Assembly: GCA_963702035.1 (NCBI GenBank)
Contig: OY969700.1
Coordinates: 1-64,000, forward strand
DNA: 64,000 nt
Source: VRUE01 sp963702035
Lineage (GTDB): Bacteria; Actinomycetota; Thermoleophilia; Solirubrobacterales; 70-9
Direction: 5' to 3'
Shown: piece after piece, positions 15,301-24,477 of the stretch
Numbering within the stretch: position 1 is the first letter of the stretch
Layout of the letters: every line of letters starts with the position of its first letter
Notes under the pieces: model-generated
Database searches by the model: none
The model's input: only the letters and a program-made list of their open reading frames with translations
What the model was told of the DNA's origin: nothing
Position numbers and translations under genes: made by a program

Positions 15301-15930
15301 TTAGACGAGTACTGGTTCTGAGGAGGTGCAAGCCGAGTGGATCTCGGCACGGGCGCGGTCGAACTCCTCGTCGGCCATCACCGGGGTGCCCTCGAAGGGC
15401 AGATCGCGGTCGATTTCCACCCAGGAGCGGCAGCCGTGGTACTCGTCGCGGACCCGGACCGTGACCGGGCGCGGGATGCGGTGGACCCGCAGCAAGAGGA
15501 TGTGCAGCGGATGGCGCCGCTTCCAGTTGAGCCGCTTCTCGGCGTAGTCGGGGGTCCAGACGTAATAGGGGGAAAGCTCGTCGACGATGCGCGGGTTGGT
15601 GACCGTCAGGTGGTCGGTGACCTCGGCCCAGCAGCGCAGCCGGACGCGGTCGGGCTGGGGGATGCCGCCGTCCTGGATCAGCGCCGCGGGCGGCGGCTCC
15701 TCGTCGGGCCAGACACCCTCCTCAAGCGCGCGACGCAGCTCCGGATGGTGGGACTCGCGGACGAGGTTGTTCCGCTGATGGTCGAAGGTCGGGTAGAGGA
15801 AGAAGCGCTCGTGATCGAGCTCGAAGTGCTTGTTGTCCTCGCGAATGCCGCCCTTGCGCAGGGTCAGCAGCTGCTCGCCCTCGGCGAGAGCGCGCACCGT
15901 TACAGCCCATTCCTTTAACGCGATCGGCAT
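15301..15930 (-). CDS. DUF1802 family protein
   Basis: 209 residues from ATG 15930 (an ORF extends upstream but the family begins at MPIALKEWAVTVRALAEGEQ). Recognisable features are LRKGGIRED and FFLYPTFDHQRNNLVRESHH, typical of DUF1802, whose function is unknown. The C-terminus is rich in charged residues. Repeat copy C lies at its 3' end. Confidence 0.75.
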   Translation of the reverse strand: MPIALKEWAVTVRALAEGEQLLTLRKGGIREDNKHFELDHERFFLYPTFDHQRNNLVRESHHPELRRALEEGVWPDEEPPPAALIQDGGIPQPDRVRLRCWAEVTDHLTVTNPRIVDELSPYYVWTPDYAEKRLNWKRRHPLHILLLRVHRIPRPVTVRVRDEYHGCRSWVEIDRDLPFEGTPVMADEEFDRARAEIHSACTSSEPVLV

Positions 15931-16055
15931 TTGAAGTCGTACCTCAGAAGGTTGGAAAGTCTCCGACTGGGAGGTTGGCGCCTTTTGGACCCCTGTCCAG
16001 GCGAGAGCCCCGCCCAAGGCCGCGCATTCTAGACCAGGCCGGCCGAATCGCCAAA

Positions 16056-17579
16056 TTAATGCTGTGTGCGATCCGACACCCGACCGCTGCCGCCTCCGCC
16101 CGGCGTTTCGATCCGCAATATGTCGCCGGGTTGCAGGTCCCCCTCGCTCTTGCTCGGCAGCCGCTCGGCGTTGAGGAAGTCGGCGCCCGTCTCGCCGTCC
16201 TCGCCACCGTCGCGACCGCGTGGGCGATGGCGGCGGCGCTCGCCGATCAGCGTGTAGCGCATCGGCGCCAGCGCTTCGATCTCGCGCGCGATCCCCTCAC
16301 CGCCGCGCCGCGAGCCGGCCCCGCCGCTGCCGCGGCGCAGGGCCAGTTCGCGCACCCGCAGCGGGAATTCGGCCTCCAGTGCCTCGACCGGAGTGTTGAG
16401 CGTGTTCGACATCGCGACGTGGATCGCGTCCGGCCCATCGGCGTCGGGGCAGGCGCCCTGGCCACCGCCCAGGGTCTCGTAGTAGGTGAAGCCCTCTCCC
16501 GCGAGCGTCAGGTTGTTCATCGTCCCCTGGCCCTGCGCGGGCACCGGCCGGGCGCCTGCAAGGGCGGCGATGGTCAGGTCGGCGACGCGGCTGGAGGTCT
16601 CGACGTTGCCGGCCGCGACCGCGGCCGGGAAGCGCGCGCCCAGCAGGCAGCCCTCGGGTGCGATCACCTCGATCGGGCGGTAGGCGCCCGCGCAGGGAGG
16701 GGCGTCGGGGTCGGTCAGCACCCGCACCGCGAAGAACGCTGCCGATTTGGTCACCGAGAGCGGGCAGTTGAGGTTGCCGTCAACCTGCGCGTCGGTACCG
16801 CTGAAGTCGAGCACGAGCCGGTTGCCGCGGATGCTCGCCTTGAGTCGTAGGGCGACATCCCGGGGCTCGCCGTTCGCGTCGTCCTCGAGCATGTCCTCCG
16901 CCGCGTAGCTGCCGTCGGGAAGCTCCGCCAGGGCGGCGCGGGTGCGGCGCTCGGCGTAGGCGAGGATCTCATCCATGCCGTCGCGCAGCCGCTCCGGGCC
17001 GTGGCGCTCGGCCAGCTCGGCCAGGCGCAGCTCGCCGATCCGGTTGGCCGCTTCCTGAGCGCGCAGGTCGGCGAGGCGCTGGCGTGGCGAGCGCATCTGG
17101 CCGGCAATCCGCTCCAGGTCGCCCTCGCCGATCCGGGTGGGCGGGATCACCACGCCCTCTTCTTCGAGGGTGCGCGAGTGAGCCGGCATCCCCGCGGGAC
17201 TGGGACCGCCGATGTCAGCGTGGTGGGCGCGCGAGGCGGCGAAGCCGAACAGCTCGCCGGCGACGAAGACCGGCGAGATCAGCGTCACGTCGGGCAGGTG
17301 GGTCCCGCCACGGTAGGGGTCGTTGAGGATCCAGGCGTCTCCCGGCGCGTGCTCCTCGTCCAGCACGGCGGCGACCGCGTCGGGCATCGAGCCGAGGTGC
17401 ACCGGGATGTGCTCGGCCTGCATCACCAGCTCGCCGCGGCCATCGAAGAGCGCGGTCGAGCAGTCGTGGCGCTCCTTGATGTTGGCCGAGTAGGCCGAGC
17501 GGATCAGCGTCGCCCCCATCTCATCGCAGGCCGCGCGCAGGCCACCGATCATCACCTGCAGGCTGATGGGGTCGATCAT
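16056..17579 (-). CDS. Hydantoinase B / oxoprolinase-type subunit (HyuB)
   Basis: 507 residues, usual length for the family. The N-terminus (MIDPISLQVMIGGLRAACDE, then HDCSTALFDGRGELVMQAEHIPVHLG) and the segment GDAWILNDPYRGGTHLPD are diagnostic. With HyuA upstream it would form an ATP-dependent N-methylhydantoinase or 5-oxoprolinase, or a relative such as acetone carboxylase; the substrate is not fixed by sequence. 55 bp separate the two genes, holding hairpin repeat copy 2. Confidence 0.9.
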   Translation of the reverse strand: MIDPISLQVMIGGLRAACDEMGATLIRSAYSANIKERHDCSTALFDGRGELVMQAEHIPVHLGSMPDAVAAVLDEEHAPGDAWILNDPYRGGTHLPDVTLISPVFVAGELFGFAASRAHHADIGGPSPAGMPAHSRTLEEEGVVIPPTRIGEGDLERIAGQMRSPRQRLADLRAQEAANRIGELRLAELAERHGPERLRDGMDEILAYAERRTRAALAELPDGSYAAEDMLEDDANGEPRDVALRLKASIRGNRLVLDFSGTDAQVDGNLNCPLSVTKSAAFFAVRVLTDPDAPPCAGAYRPIEVIAPEGCLLGARFPAAVAAGNVETSSRVADLTIAALAGARPVPAQGQGTMNNLTLAGEGFTYYETLGGGQGACPDADGPDAIHVAMSNTLNTPVEALEAEFPLRVRELALRRGSGGAGSRRGGEGIAREIEALAPMRYTLIGERRRHRPRGRDGGEDGETGADFLNAERLPSKSEGDLQPGDILRIETPGGGGSGRVSDRTQH

Positions 17580-17588
17580 GCCCGCACC

Positions 17589-17630
17589 CTTGGCGACTTA
17601 GCCCCCTTAGAACGTCGGAAACTCGCCAAG
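17589..17630. repeat. GGCGACTT hairpin repeat, copy 2
   Basis: Arms CTTGGCGA (17589-17596) / TCGCCAAG (17623-17630), with the same internal bases as copy 1 (GGCGACTTA... and GGAAACTCGCC). It lies between hyuA and hyuB. Confidence 0.55.
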
Positions 17631-17634
17631 CCCC

Positions 17635-19614
17635 TCATTTGGCGGCCGCCACGATGGTGCCGGCATTGTCCACGCTGGTGCGCCAGCCGGATGGGACGAC
17701 GAAGGTCGCCTCGGGGAGCTCGAAGACGACCGGGCCCTCCGTCTCGTAGCCGGCCGGGGGCTCCCCTCGCAGGATCGGCGTCTGAACCCAGCCGCCCTCG
17801 AAGCGCACCGGGCGCTCGCTTTCGCGCAGGAGGCTCCCAGGCGCCGCGGCAAGTCGCGGACGCGGGCCGGGCGCCACCAAGGCCAGACGGATGTGGACGA
17901 GGACGACCTCGCCGTCGGGATCGCGATGGCCGTAGCGCTCCTCATGGGTTTGCTCGAAGCGAGCGGCGAGGTCGGTCGGGTCCGGGCGCCTGCTGCCGGG
18001 CACCGGCAACTCGAATGCCTGGCCGGCGTAGCGCATCTCGTAGACCAGCTCGGGCTCGGCGTAGTCGCCGGTGTGGCCGTCGATTCGGGAGATCAACTCG
18101 TCGACCTCGGCGGCGATTCGCTCCGCCTCGAAGTCCTCGCCGCTCAACATCACCGTGCGACTGGTGTCGCGGCGGCGGTCCGAAGCGCAGAGCCCGAGGG
18201 CCGAGAGGACGCCGCCGGCGCGTGGGCAGAGGATGCGTTCGACGCCGATCTCTTCGGCAATCGCCGCCGCGTGCATCGGGCCGGCGCCGCCGAAGGGCAG
18301 CAGCGCGAAAAGGCGAGGATCGATTCCGCGCTCGACGGTGACCACGCGCAGCGCCCGCACCATCTCCTGATTGGCCACCCGCACGATTCCCTCGGCGGCC
18401 TCGAGCTCGCCGAGGCCGAGCGAATCGGCCAGCGCGCCGACGGCGGCGCGGGCAGCGTCGAGGTCGAGGGCGACCCCTCCGGCGAGGGTCGAGTCGGCGG
18501 CGAGGTAGCCGAGCAGCAGGTTGGCATCGGTCACCGTGGGCTCGGTTCCGCCTCGCCCGTAACAGGCGGGACCGGGTTCCGCGCCCGCCGAGCGCGGCCC
18601 GATCCGCAGCGCCCCGCCGCGGTCGCGCCAGCCGATCGAGCCGCCCCCGGCGCCGACGGTGTGCACGTCGACCATCGGCAGCTGGATCGTGCGACCGTCG
18701 ATCCGGCGCGAGTCGGTCCGCCTAACATCGCCGTGCTCGACCACGCAGACGTCGCACGAGGTGCCACCCATGTCGAGGCCGAGCGCATTGCCGTCGCCGC
18801 TGATGCGGGCCACGAGCCCGGCGCCGATCGCCCCGCCGGCCGGTCCGGAGAGGACGCTCCACGCTCCTGCCCGCGCGGCTTCCTCGGCGTCGGCGACGCC
18901 GCCGGAGGACTGCATCACGACCGGTGGCGGAAGCCCGGCGCCCGTTGCCGCCTCGGCAAGCCGTCCCAGGTAACGGCCGAGGAGCGGCGAGAGGTAGGCG
19001 TCGATCGCCGTCGTCGAGCAGCGCTCGTACTCGCGGAATTGGGGCAGGACCTCGTGCGAAGCCGAGACGTGGACGTCAGGCAGCTCGCCGCGCAGATGCT
19101 CGGCGATCGCCCGCTCGTGCGACGGATCGAGGTAGGAGAAGAGCAGACAGATCGCCACCGCTTCGGCACCACTCTCGCGAACCAGATCCACCAGCCTTTG
19201 CGCCTCGCCCTCGGCGAGCGGATCGATCTCCCCGCCGGGCCCGACCCGCTCGCTCGCCTCGAAGCGCCGCTCGGCCTCGACCAGCGGCGCCGGCTTCGGA
19301 CTGCAGAGCCGGTAGAGCTCGGGGCGGTCCTGGCGACCGATCTCCAGCAGGTCGGCAAAGCCCTTCGTTGCGATCAGCGCCGTGCGAGCGCCGCGTTCCT
19401 CCAGCAGCGCGTTGGTGCCCACCGTCATCCCGTGGGCGAACGACTCGACCGCCGCGGGATCGGCGTCCGCCTGGGTCAGTACCGCCTCGACCGCGCCGAT
19501 GACGCCGACAGACTGGTCCTCGGGCGTGGTCGGCAACTTCGCCGTGTGAATCGACTCGCCGTCGAGCAGCACGGCATCGGTGAAGGTCCCGCCTACGTCG
19601 ACGCCAAGAAGCAT
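17635..19614 (-). CDS. Hydantoinase A / oxoprolinase-type subunit (HyuA)
   Basis: 659 residues. The ATP-binding actin-like fold is seen in MLLGVDVGGTFTDAVLLDGE at the N-terminus and NALGLDMGGTSCDVCVVEHG in the middle. THGMTVGTNALLEERG-type sequence (HGMTVGTNALLEERGARTAL) is characteristic. It is expected to phosphorylate or activate the substrate amide while HyuB hydrolyses it. Same strand as and upstream of hyuB. Confidence 0.9.
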   Translation of the reverse strand: MLLGVDVGGTFTDAVLLDGESIHTAKLPTTPEDQSVGVIGAVEAVLTQADADPAAVESFAHGMTVGTNALLEERGARTALIATKGFADLLEIGRQDRPELYRLCSPKPAPLVEAERRFEASERVGPGGEIDPLAEGEAQRLVDLVRESGAEAVAICLLFSYLDPSHERAIAEHLRGELPDVHVSASHEVLPQFREYERCSTTAIDAYLSPLLGRYLGRLAEAATGAGLPPPVVMQSSGGVADAEEAARAGAWSVLSGPAGGAIGAGLVARISGDGNALGLDMGGTSCDVCVVEHGDVRRTDSRRIDGRTIQLPMVDVHTVGAGGGSIGWRDRGGALRIGPRSAGAEPGPACYGRGGTEPTVTDANLLLGYLAADSTLAGGVALDLDAARAAVGALADSLGLGELEAAEGIVRVANQEMVRALRVVTVERGIDPRLFALLPFGGAGPMHAAAIAEEIGVERILCPRAGGVLSALGLCASDRRRDTSRTVMLSGEDFEAERIAAEVDELISRIDGHTGDYAEPELVYEMRYAGQAFELPVPGSRRPDPTDLAARFEQTHEERYGHRDPDGEVVLVHIRLALVAPGPRPRLAAAPGSLLRESERPVRFEGGWVQTPILRGEPPAGYETEGPVVFELPEATFVVPSGWRTSVDNAGTIVAAAK

Positions 19615-19681
19615 CTAACCGACGCTAGCGGGTGCGGTCGAGTTTTCGATCGCGTAGCGGGCAAAACCTCGACCGCACGAA

Positions 19682-21175
19682 TTAGAGCCACTCCTCGCGG
19701 CGGGTCTCGCCGCCTTGGCCGAAGACGATGTGGATGCCGTCGAGCTCCGGATCGATGCTCGGGCAGTCCGCACGCAGGTGGCCTCCGCGCGACTCGACTC
19801 GCTCCAGGGCGCAGGTCGCGATCGCGGCGGCGAGCGGGTAGGGGTCGGCACGCAGCTCGCGCAGCTGCTCGGGTTGGCGCATCGGTCCGGCGAGCCGCCA
19901 GACCGCGTCGCGGGTGGCTTCGGTCGGCGGCTGGAAGCGCCAATCTCCGGGTGACGGAGGGTTGCTGAGCGGTTTCTCCTCCAGTGCCGCGCGGGCGGCG
20001 CGGCCGCCGAAGACGAAGCACTCGCTGAGCGAGTTGGAGGCGAGTCGGTTGGCGCCGTGCAGACCGGTGCAGGAGCACTCGCCGACCGCGAAAAGGCCCG
20101 GCAGCGAGGAGCGGCCGTCGAGGTCCACCGCGATTCCACCCATCATGTAATGGGCGGCGGGGGCCACCGGGACCGGTTTGGCGCCTGGATCGAGCCCGGC
20201 CTCGCGCAGCGACGCGAAGATGTTGGGGAAGCGTGCGGGGTCGAGCTCGCGCAGGTCGAGATGTACGCTGGCGCCGCCGTCGGCCGCGATCCGGCCGAGG
20301 ATCGCCGCGGTGACCTCGTCGCGGGGGGCCAGCTCGTCGGTGAACCGGTGCCCGGCGACGTCGAGCAAGGTCGCTCCCTCGCCCCGCACCGCCTCGGTTA
20401 TCAACTGGCCGTCGAAACGAGTTCCGGGCAAAGCCAGCGCCGTCGGGTGGAACTGGCAGAACTCGAGGTCGGCCAGATCGGCGCCCGCGGCGACGGCCAT
20501 GACCGAACCGGCACCGATCGCGCCGCGCGGGTTGCTGGTCCGGCGCCAGAGCGCCGCGGCGCCGCCGGTCGCGACGACGGTCGCCGCGGCCGCGATCGGC
20601 CCGGCATCGGTCAGCAGCCCATGACAGCGCTCGCCGTCGCTCCACAGCCCGACGGCCGAGGTCTTCTCGCGGACCGCGATCCGTGGCTCGGCGGCGACCA
20701 TCGCCGCCAGCTTCGCGGTGATCTCGTGCCCGGTCTGGCTGCCGCCGGCGTGGATGATGCGGCGGTGGGCGTGGCCGCCCTCCAGGCCGAGCGCGAGCTC
20801 ACCGTCCGGGTCGAGGTCGAAGGCGACGCCCCGCGCGCGCAGCTCGGCCACGGCCGCGGGCGCCTCCTCGACCAGCGTTTGCACGGCGGACGGGCGGCAA
20901 AGCCCTCGACCCGCGGCGATCGTGTCGGCGGCGTGCTGGGCGGGCGAGTCGCCGGGCTCGAGCGCCGCCGCGAGGCCGCCCTGGGCCCAGAAGCTGGCGC
21001 TCTGGGAGAGCGGCGTACGCGAGATCACCGAGACCGCCGCGCCCTCCTCCGCCGCGCGCAGTGCGGTCCAGAGTCCCGCGGCCCCGCCGCCGACGACGGC
21101 GACGTCGCACTCGGGTGTCGACGCTATCGCTGCGCCGCCTCTCGGCGTATCGCCTCGACCTGGCCTCGCAGCCAA
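19682..21175 (-). CDS. nadB: L-aspartate oxidase, first step of NAD synthesis
   Basis: FAD enzyme of up to 497 residues that oxidises aspartate to iminoaspartate. FAD-binding motif VAVVGGGAAGLWTALRAAEE near the N-terminus, SASFWAQGGLAAAL, HPTALALPGTRFDGQLITEA and HYMMGGIAVDLDGRSSLPGL are all typical of NadB and related succinate dehydrogenase flavoproteins. The start is uncertain: ATG 21175 overlaps the upstream coiled-coil gene by 52 bp. No nadA or nadC is in the window, unlike many genomes where they are adjacent. Confidence 0.88.
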   Translation of the reverse strand: MAARPGRGDTPRGGAAIASTPECDVAVVGGGAAGLWTALRAAEEGAAVSVISRTPLSQSASFWAQGGLAAALEPGDSPAQHAADTIAAGRGLCRPSAVQTLVEEAPAAVAELRARGVAFDLDPDGELALGLEGGHAHRRIIHAGGSQTGHEITAKLAAMVAAEPRIAVREKTSAVGLWSDGERCHGLLTDAGPIAAAATVVATGGAAALWRRTSNPRGAIGAGSVMAVAAGADLADLEFCQFHPTALALPGTRFDGQLITEAVRGEGATLLDVAGHRFTDELAPRDEVTAAILGRIAADGGASVHLDLRELDPARFPNIFASLREAGLDPGAKPVPVAPAAHYMMGGIAVDLDGRSSLPGLFAVGECSCTGLHGANRLASNSLSECFVFGGRAARAALEEKPLSNPPSPGDWRFQPPTEATRDAVWRLAGPMRQPEQLRELRADPYPLAAAIATCALERVESRGGHLRADCPSIDPELDGIHIVFGQGGETRREEWL

Positions 21176-21564
21176 GCGGCGGCCGCTTCGCGGGCACGGG
21201 TCTCGACATCCGCGCTGGAGCCCGCCGCCGAGGCGGTGCGCCGCTCGGCCTCTTCGACCCGCTTCTCGGCGGCCTCGGTCTGGGCCTCGATTTCGGCCAG
21301 CCGGCTCTCGGCAGCCGTGATCGCTCGGTCCTTGGCGCCGCGTTCGCGCTCCAGCTCCGCGGCGTGCTCCCGGCGCAGCTCCTCCAGCGCCTCGGCGCCG
21401 GCCCGGCGCTCCTTCTCCAGATCGAGTTCGAGCGCCCTGATCTCCGCGGTGGCTCGCTCCTCCGCCGCCACCGCGGCGTCCCTTGCCTGTTGGAGCCGCC
21501 GTTCGGCCGCCTCGACCTGGGCGCCGGGCGCGTCGTTGCCGGGGTCGCGCTTCTCCTCGCTCAT
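21124..21564 (-). CDS. Coiled-coil protein of unknown function
   Basis: 146 residues, almost entirely Ala/Glu/Arg heptad-like helix (AERRLQQARDAAVAAEERAT, ELDLEKERRAGAEALEELRR). No other domain is visible. It lies between a glycosyltransferase and nadB on the same strand and overlaps nadB. It could be a cytoskeletal-type or scaffold protein, but composition alone cannot decide. Confidence 0.6.
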   Translation of the reverse strand: MSEEKRDPGNDAPGAQVEAAERRLQQARDAAVAAEERATAEIRALELDLEKERRAGAEALEELRREHAAELERERGAKDRAITAAESRLAEIEAQTEAAEKRVEEAERRTASAAGSSADVETRAREAAAAWLRGQVEAIRREAAQR

Positions 21565-21579
21565 CGCCAGACCAATCTA

Positions 21580-22533
21580 TTACTTGCCGCTGCTTCGGCG
21601 GGCGAGCACTCCGTCGTAGGCGGCGAGCGTGCGCTCCGCCATTCGGGTCGCCGACAGCGAGGCCGCGCGTGCGGCGCCGATGACCCGGGGGTCGGGTGCC
21701 GCCAGATGGGGACGCACCGCGTCGGACCAGGCGGCCGCATCGAAGGGGGCACAGACGGTCCCCGCGATCCCCGTGAGGGCAAATGGCGCGATCCCGACCG
21801 GGGTCGAGAGGACGGGCACGTCGCAGGCGAGCGCCTCGACGCAGGCGAGGCCGAATCCCTCGTAGTCGGAGGTGACCAGGACCGCGTTCGCCGCGTTGAC
21901 CCAGAGCGGCATCTGGTCCGGATCGATCGCGCCCCCGGTGAGCAGCTCGGCTCCGCTGGCCGCCGCCACCTCGAGGGCGCGGTCGACGCGCTTCTCGTCG
22001 CGATCGGGGTTGGCGGGGAAGAGCAGGTAACGGCCGTCAGGGTCGAGGCCGAGCTGTCGCCGGGCCTCGGGTCGGGGCAAGGGGCGAAAACGACCGAGGT
22101 CGGGGCCGCAGGGCAGGACCGCGGAGCCGGGCACGGGGGGGAGGCCCGGCCTGCCGTCCTCGGGCCCGAAGAGCGCGCCCGAGACGGCGGCGACGAGATC
22201 TGCGCGCCAGGCGATCCGTCGCGAGAGCGGGCCGACCACGGGATGGCGCACGTCGGTGCCGTGGAAGCTGACGACCAGCGGTCGGGCGCCGGCGAGCAGC
22301 GCCGACCAGGCGGTCAGCCCGTAGTGGACGTGGACGAGATCGAAGCTCTCGTGGCGCAGTAGGCGCCGCAGGCGCAGCGCGGCGGGGATGTAGTGAGTGG
22401 AGCCGCGGGGAAAGCTGAACACGCCGACGTCGACGCCGAGGCGGCGGATCTCCTCGATCTGGTCGCGCACCCACCGGCCCCGCTGTGGCGCCGCTGCATC
22501 CGGAACGAAGTTGGTGACGACCAGCACCCGCAT
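21580..22533 (-). CDS. Glycosyltransferase, family 4
   Basis: GT-B glycosyltransferase of 317 residues from ATG 22533 (MRVLVVTNFVPD); the ORF extends upstream without homology. The N-terminal domain shows FDLVHVHYGLTAW and VSFHGTDV; the C-terminal nucleotide-sugar site is in TSDYEGFGLACVEALACDVP. Sugar donor and acceptor are unknown. It precedes the coiled-coil gene on the same strand. Confidence 0.88.
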   Translation of the reverse strand: MRVLVVTNFVPDAAAPQRGRWVRDQIEEIRRLGVDVGVFSFPRGSTHYIPAALRLRRLLRHESFDLVHVHYGLTAWSALLAGARPLVVSFHGTDVRHPVVGPLSRRIAWRADLVAAVSGALFGPEDGRPGLPPVPGSAVLPCGPDLGRFRPLPRPEARRQLGLDPDGRYLLFPANPDRDEKRVDRALEVAAASGAELLTGGAIDPDQMPLWVNAANAVLVTSDYEGFGLACVEALACDVPVLSTPVGIAPFALTGIAGTVCAPFDAAAWSDAVRPHLAAPDPRVIGAARAASLSATRMAERTLAAYDGVLARRSSGK

Positions 22534-22676
22534 CGGCCGCTGAGCGTACCCGCCGCCGGGGCCGGCGGCGGTCTGTGACTGACTTTTTACATTGCGGCCG
22601 CAGAGTTGGTCCATTTACGTCTAGATCCGTCACGCGCGGCCGTGGAGCATCGGGGCAAATCCAAAAGGAGGCTTCG

Positions 22677-22925
22677 ATGATCTACGCGCTGATGGGAATC
22701 GCACACGCCGCGATCGAGTGGCGGGTGCGGGCGATCCGGGCTCTGGCCGGGAGCGAGCGGGGGCAGGGCACGGTCGAGTACGTCGGCCTGATCCTGCTCG
22801 TCTCGTTGTTGATGGTCGGGATGGTCGCCGCGATGAAGGGCTACAGCGGCAAACAGGGGACCGAGCTCGCCGACGTGATCGTCAACAAGATCAAGGAGGC
22901 GGTCGACAAGGTGGCGTTCAAATGA
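22677..22925 (+). CDS. Flp/Fap-type pilin, orphan
   Basis: 82 residues. A short positively charged leader is followed by GQGTVEYVGLILLVSLLMVG, matching the prepilin cleavage and hydrophobic helix of Flp pilins (G before Q/T..EY). Strong ribosome site AAAAGGAGG. No tad assembly genes are in the window, so export depends on genes elsewhere. Confidence 0.8.
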   Translation: MIYALMGIAHAAIEWRVRAIRALAGSERGQGTVEYVGLILLVSLLMVGMVAAMKGYSGKQGTELADVIVNKIKEAVDKVAFK

Positions 22926-22935
22926 GGGTGGAGGA

Positions 22936-22962
22936 GGGGCGGCTCGCTGTGCGGGCCGCCCC
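22936..22962 (+). terminator. Hairpin behind the pilin gene
   Basis: Perfect 8-bp stem GGGGCGGC / GCCGCCCC with an 11-nt loop, 10 bp after the pilin stop. Confidence 0.55.
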
Positions 22963-23034
22963 GCTCGCCATTCCGCCCGCCCTGCCCCCAAAAAAGGGGC
23001 GAGGGCTTGGAGCGGCGATGGCGACCGACGCTAG

Positions 23035-23060
23035 GCTTATGCTGTATTCCAGCATGAAGC
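23035..23060 (+). promoter_or_regulatory. vapBC promoter and operator candidate
   Basis: A -10-like TATGCT (23038-23043) lies 10 nt before the antitoxin ATG and is embedded in an inverted repeat ATGCTG-TATTC-CAGCAT (23039-23055), extended by GCTT/AAGC. This is the expected layout for autorepression by a VapB-VapC complex. Confidence 0.55.
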
Positions 23061-23290
23061 ATCGGACCCAGCTATATCTCGACGAGGGCCAGTACCGCTG
23101 GCTGCGGCAGCGGGCGGGCAAGTCCGGCAGCATCGCCGCGGTGGTGCGCGAGCTGATCGACGCCGAGCGCGGCCGGCTCGCCGATCCCGCCGGCGACCCA
23201 CTGCTGCGCTTCCTCGTCGAGGAGGCGCCCGGGAAGGGTCGCGAGGGCACGAGCGTGAGCACGCTGGACGACGACCTCTACGGCTCATGA
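23054..23290 (+). CDS. VapB-like ribbon-helix-helix antitoxin
   Basis: 78 residues from ATG 23054. The N-terminus MKHRTQLYLDEGQYRWLRQR and the helix SGSIAAVVRELIDAE form a ribbon-helix-helix fold; the C-terminal tail would neutralise the toxin. The 3' end overlaps vapC by 4 bp, typical of toxin-antitoxin pairs. Confidence 0.85.
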   Translation: MKHRTQLYLDEGQYRWLRQRAGKSGSIAAVVRELIDAERGRLADPAGDPLLRFLVEEAPGKGREGTSVSTLDDDLYGS

Positions 23291-23700
23291 GGTCGGTCTT
23301 CGTCGACACCAGCGCGTTCGTCGCGCTGCGCAACGAATCGGAGGCCGAGCATGAGCGGGCGCGGGCGGTGCTGGCGAGCCTGATCGAGGCCGGCGCGACG
23401 CTCTTCACCTCGAACTACGTCTTCGCCGAGACCTACACGGCGCTGCTGGTCAGGGTCGGGCGTGGGGAGGCGATCGAGTGGGGGCGTCGCTTCCGGGCCG
23501 GCGAGGCGATCGAGCTGGTGCGCTTGGAGCCCGACGTCGAGGACGAGGCCTGGCAGATCCTCGAGCGCCATCGCGACAAGCAGTGGAGCTACGTCGACGC
23601 GACCTCGTTCGCCCTGATCGAGCGCGACGGCGGCGGCGAGGCCTTCGCCCTCGACGCGCACTTCGCCCAGCGCGGCCTGCGGGTCTGGCCGGAGGGGTGA
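23287..23700 (+). CDS. VapC-like PIN-domain ribonuclease toxin
   Basis: 137 residues with PIN acidic residues: Asp in SVFVDTSAFVALRN, Glu in YVFAETYTALL, Asp in WSYVDATSFAL and a final Asp in ALDAHF. As a family these cut RNA, often tRNA. Overlaps the antitoxin start-to-stop (ATGA). Confidence 0.9.
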   Translation: MRSVFVDTSAFVALRNESEAEHERARAVLASLIEAGATLFTSNYVFAETYTALLVRVGRGEAIEWGRRFRAGEAIELVRLEPDVEDEAWQILERHRDKQWSYVDATSFALIERDGGGEAFALDAHFAQRGLRVWPEG

Positions 23701-23742
23701 GTCGCGGTGCCAAGACCGGCATGCTCATGACAGACTCGCGGC

Positions 23743-24468
23743 ATGCCAGCCTCGCGTAGTTACGATCGTGCTCCGGCCGACATCCGGCCGATCGACATCG
23801 ATCCCGGCTTCGTCGCCAGCGCCGCCGGCTCGGCGCTGATCTCGATCGGCAAAACCAGGGTGATCTGCACCGCCTCGGTCAACGAGAGCGTGCCCAAGTG
23901 GATGGGGGGCCGCGGCAAAGGCTGGGTCACCGCCGAGTACTCGATGCTGCCCGCCTCGACCCGCGACCGCAAGGCCCGCGACATCTCGCGCGGCAAGCAG
24001 GACGGCCGCGGGGTCGAGATCCAGCGCTTGATCGGTCGTTCGCTGCGGGTCGTGGTCGACTTCAAGGCGCTGGGCGAACGCAGCGTCTACGTCGACTGCG
24101 ACGTGCTCGAAGCCGACGGTGGGACGCGTTGCGCGGCGATCACCGGCGGCTACGTGGCGCTGCGCCTTGCCCTGCAGAAGCTGCTCGACGCGAACAAGAT
24201 CGAGACGATGCCGCTGACCGGATCGGTCGCGGCGGTAAGCGTCGGCATGGTCAACGGGCGGGCGCTCTGCGACCTCGACTACGGCGAGGACTCCAACGCC
24301 GAGGTTGACGCCAACGTGGTGATGACCGGCGACGGGGGCCTGGTCGAGGTGCAGGCGACCGCGGAGCGCACGCCGCTCTCCCGCGCCCATCTCGACGAGC
24401 TGCTGGGGCTCGCCGAGATGGGCATCTCGCGGTTGCGCCAGGTGCAGGAGCGGGTAGCCGGCGCTTGA
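23743..24468 (+). CDS. rph: Ribonuclease PH
   Basis: Phosphorolytic 3'-exoribonuclease that trims tRNA precursors, 241 residues, normal length. N-terminal RPIDIDPGFVASAAGSALIS, GWVTAEYSMLPASTRDR and GVEIQRLIGRSLR are diagnostic. It begins a run rph-rdgB-CDF with 9-bp and 4-bp junctions. Confidence 0.95.
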   Translation: MPASRSYDRAPADIRPIDIDPGFVASAAGSALISIGKTRVICTASVNESVPKWMGGRGKGWVTAEYSMLPASTRDRKARDISRGKQDGRGVEIQRLIGRSLRVVVDFKALGERSVYVDCDVLEADGGTRCAAITGGYVALRLALQKLLDANKIETMPLTGSVAAVSVGMVNGRALCDLDYGEDSNAEVDANVVMTGDGGLVEVQATAERTPLSRAHLDELLGLAEMGISRLRQVQERVAGA

Positions 24469-24477
24469 GGGCCCCTC

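Noticed and set aside
17893..21619. Long plus-strand frames of 691 and 520 residues
   Set aside because: They are antisense to hyuA, nadB and the coiled-coil gene, which have clear family motifs; composition is Arg/Gly/Ala-rich as expected of GC-rich shadows.
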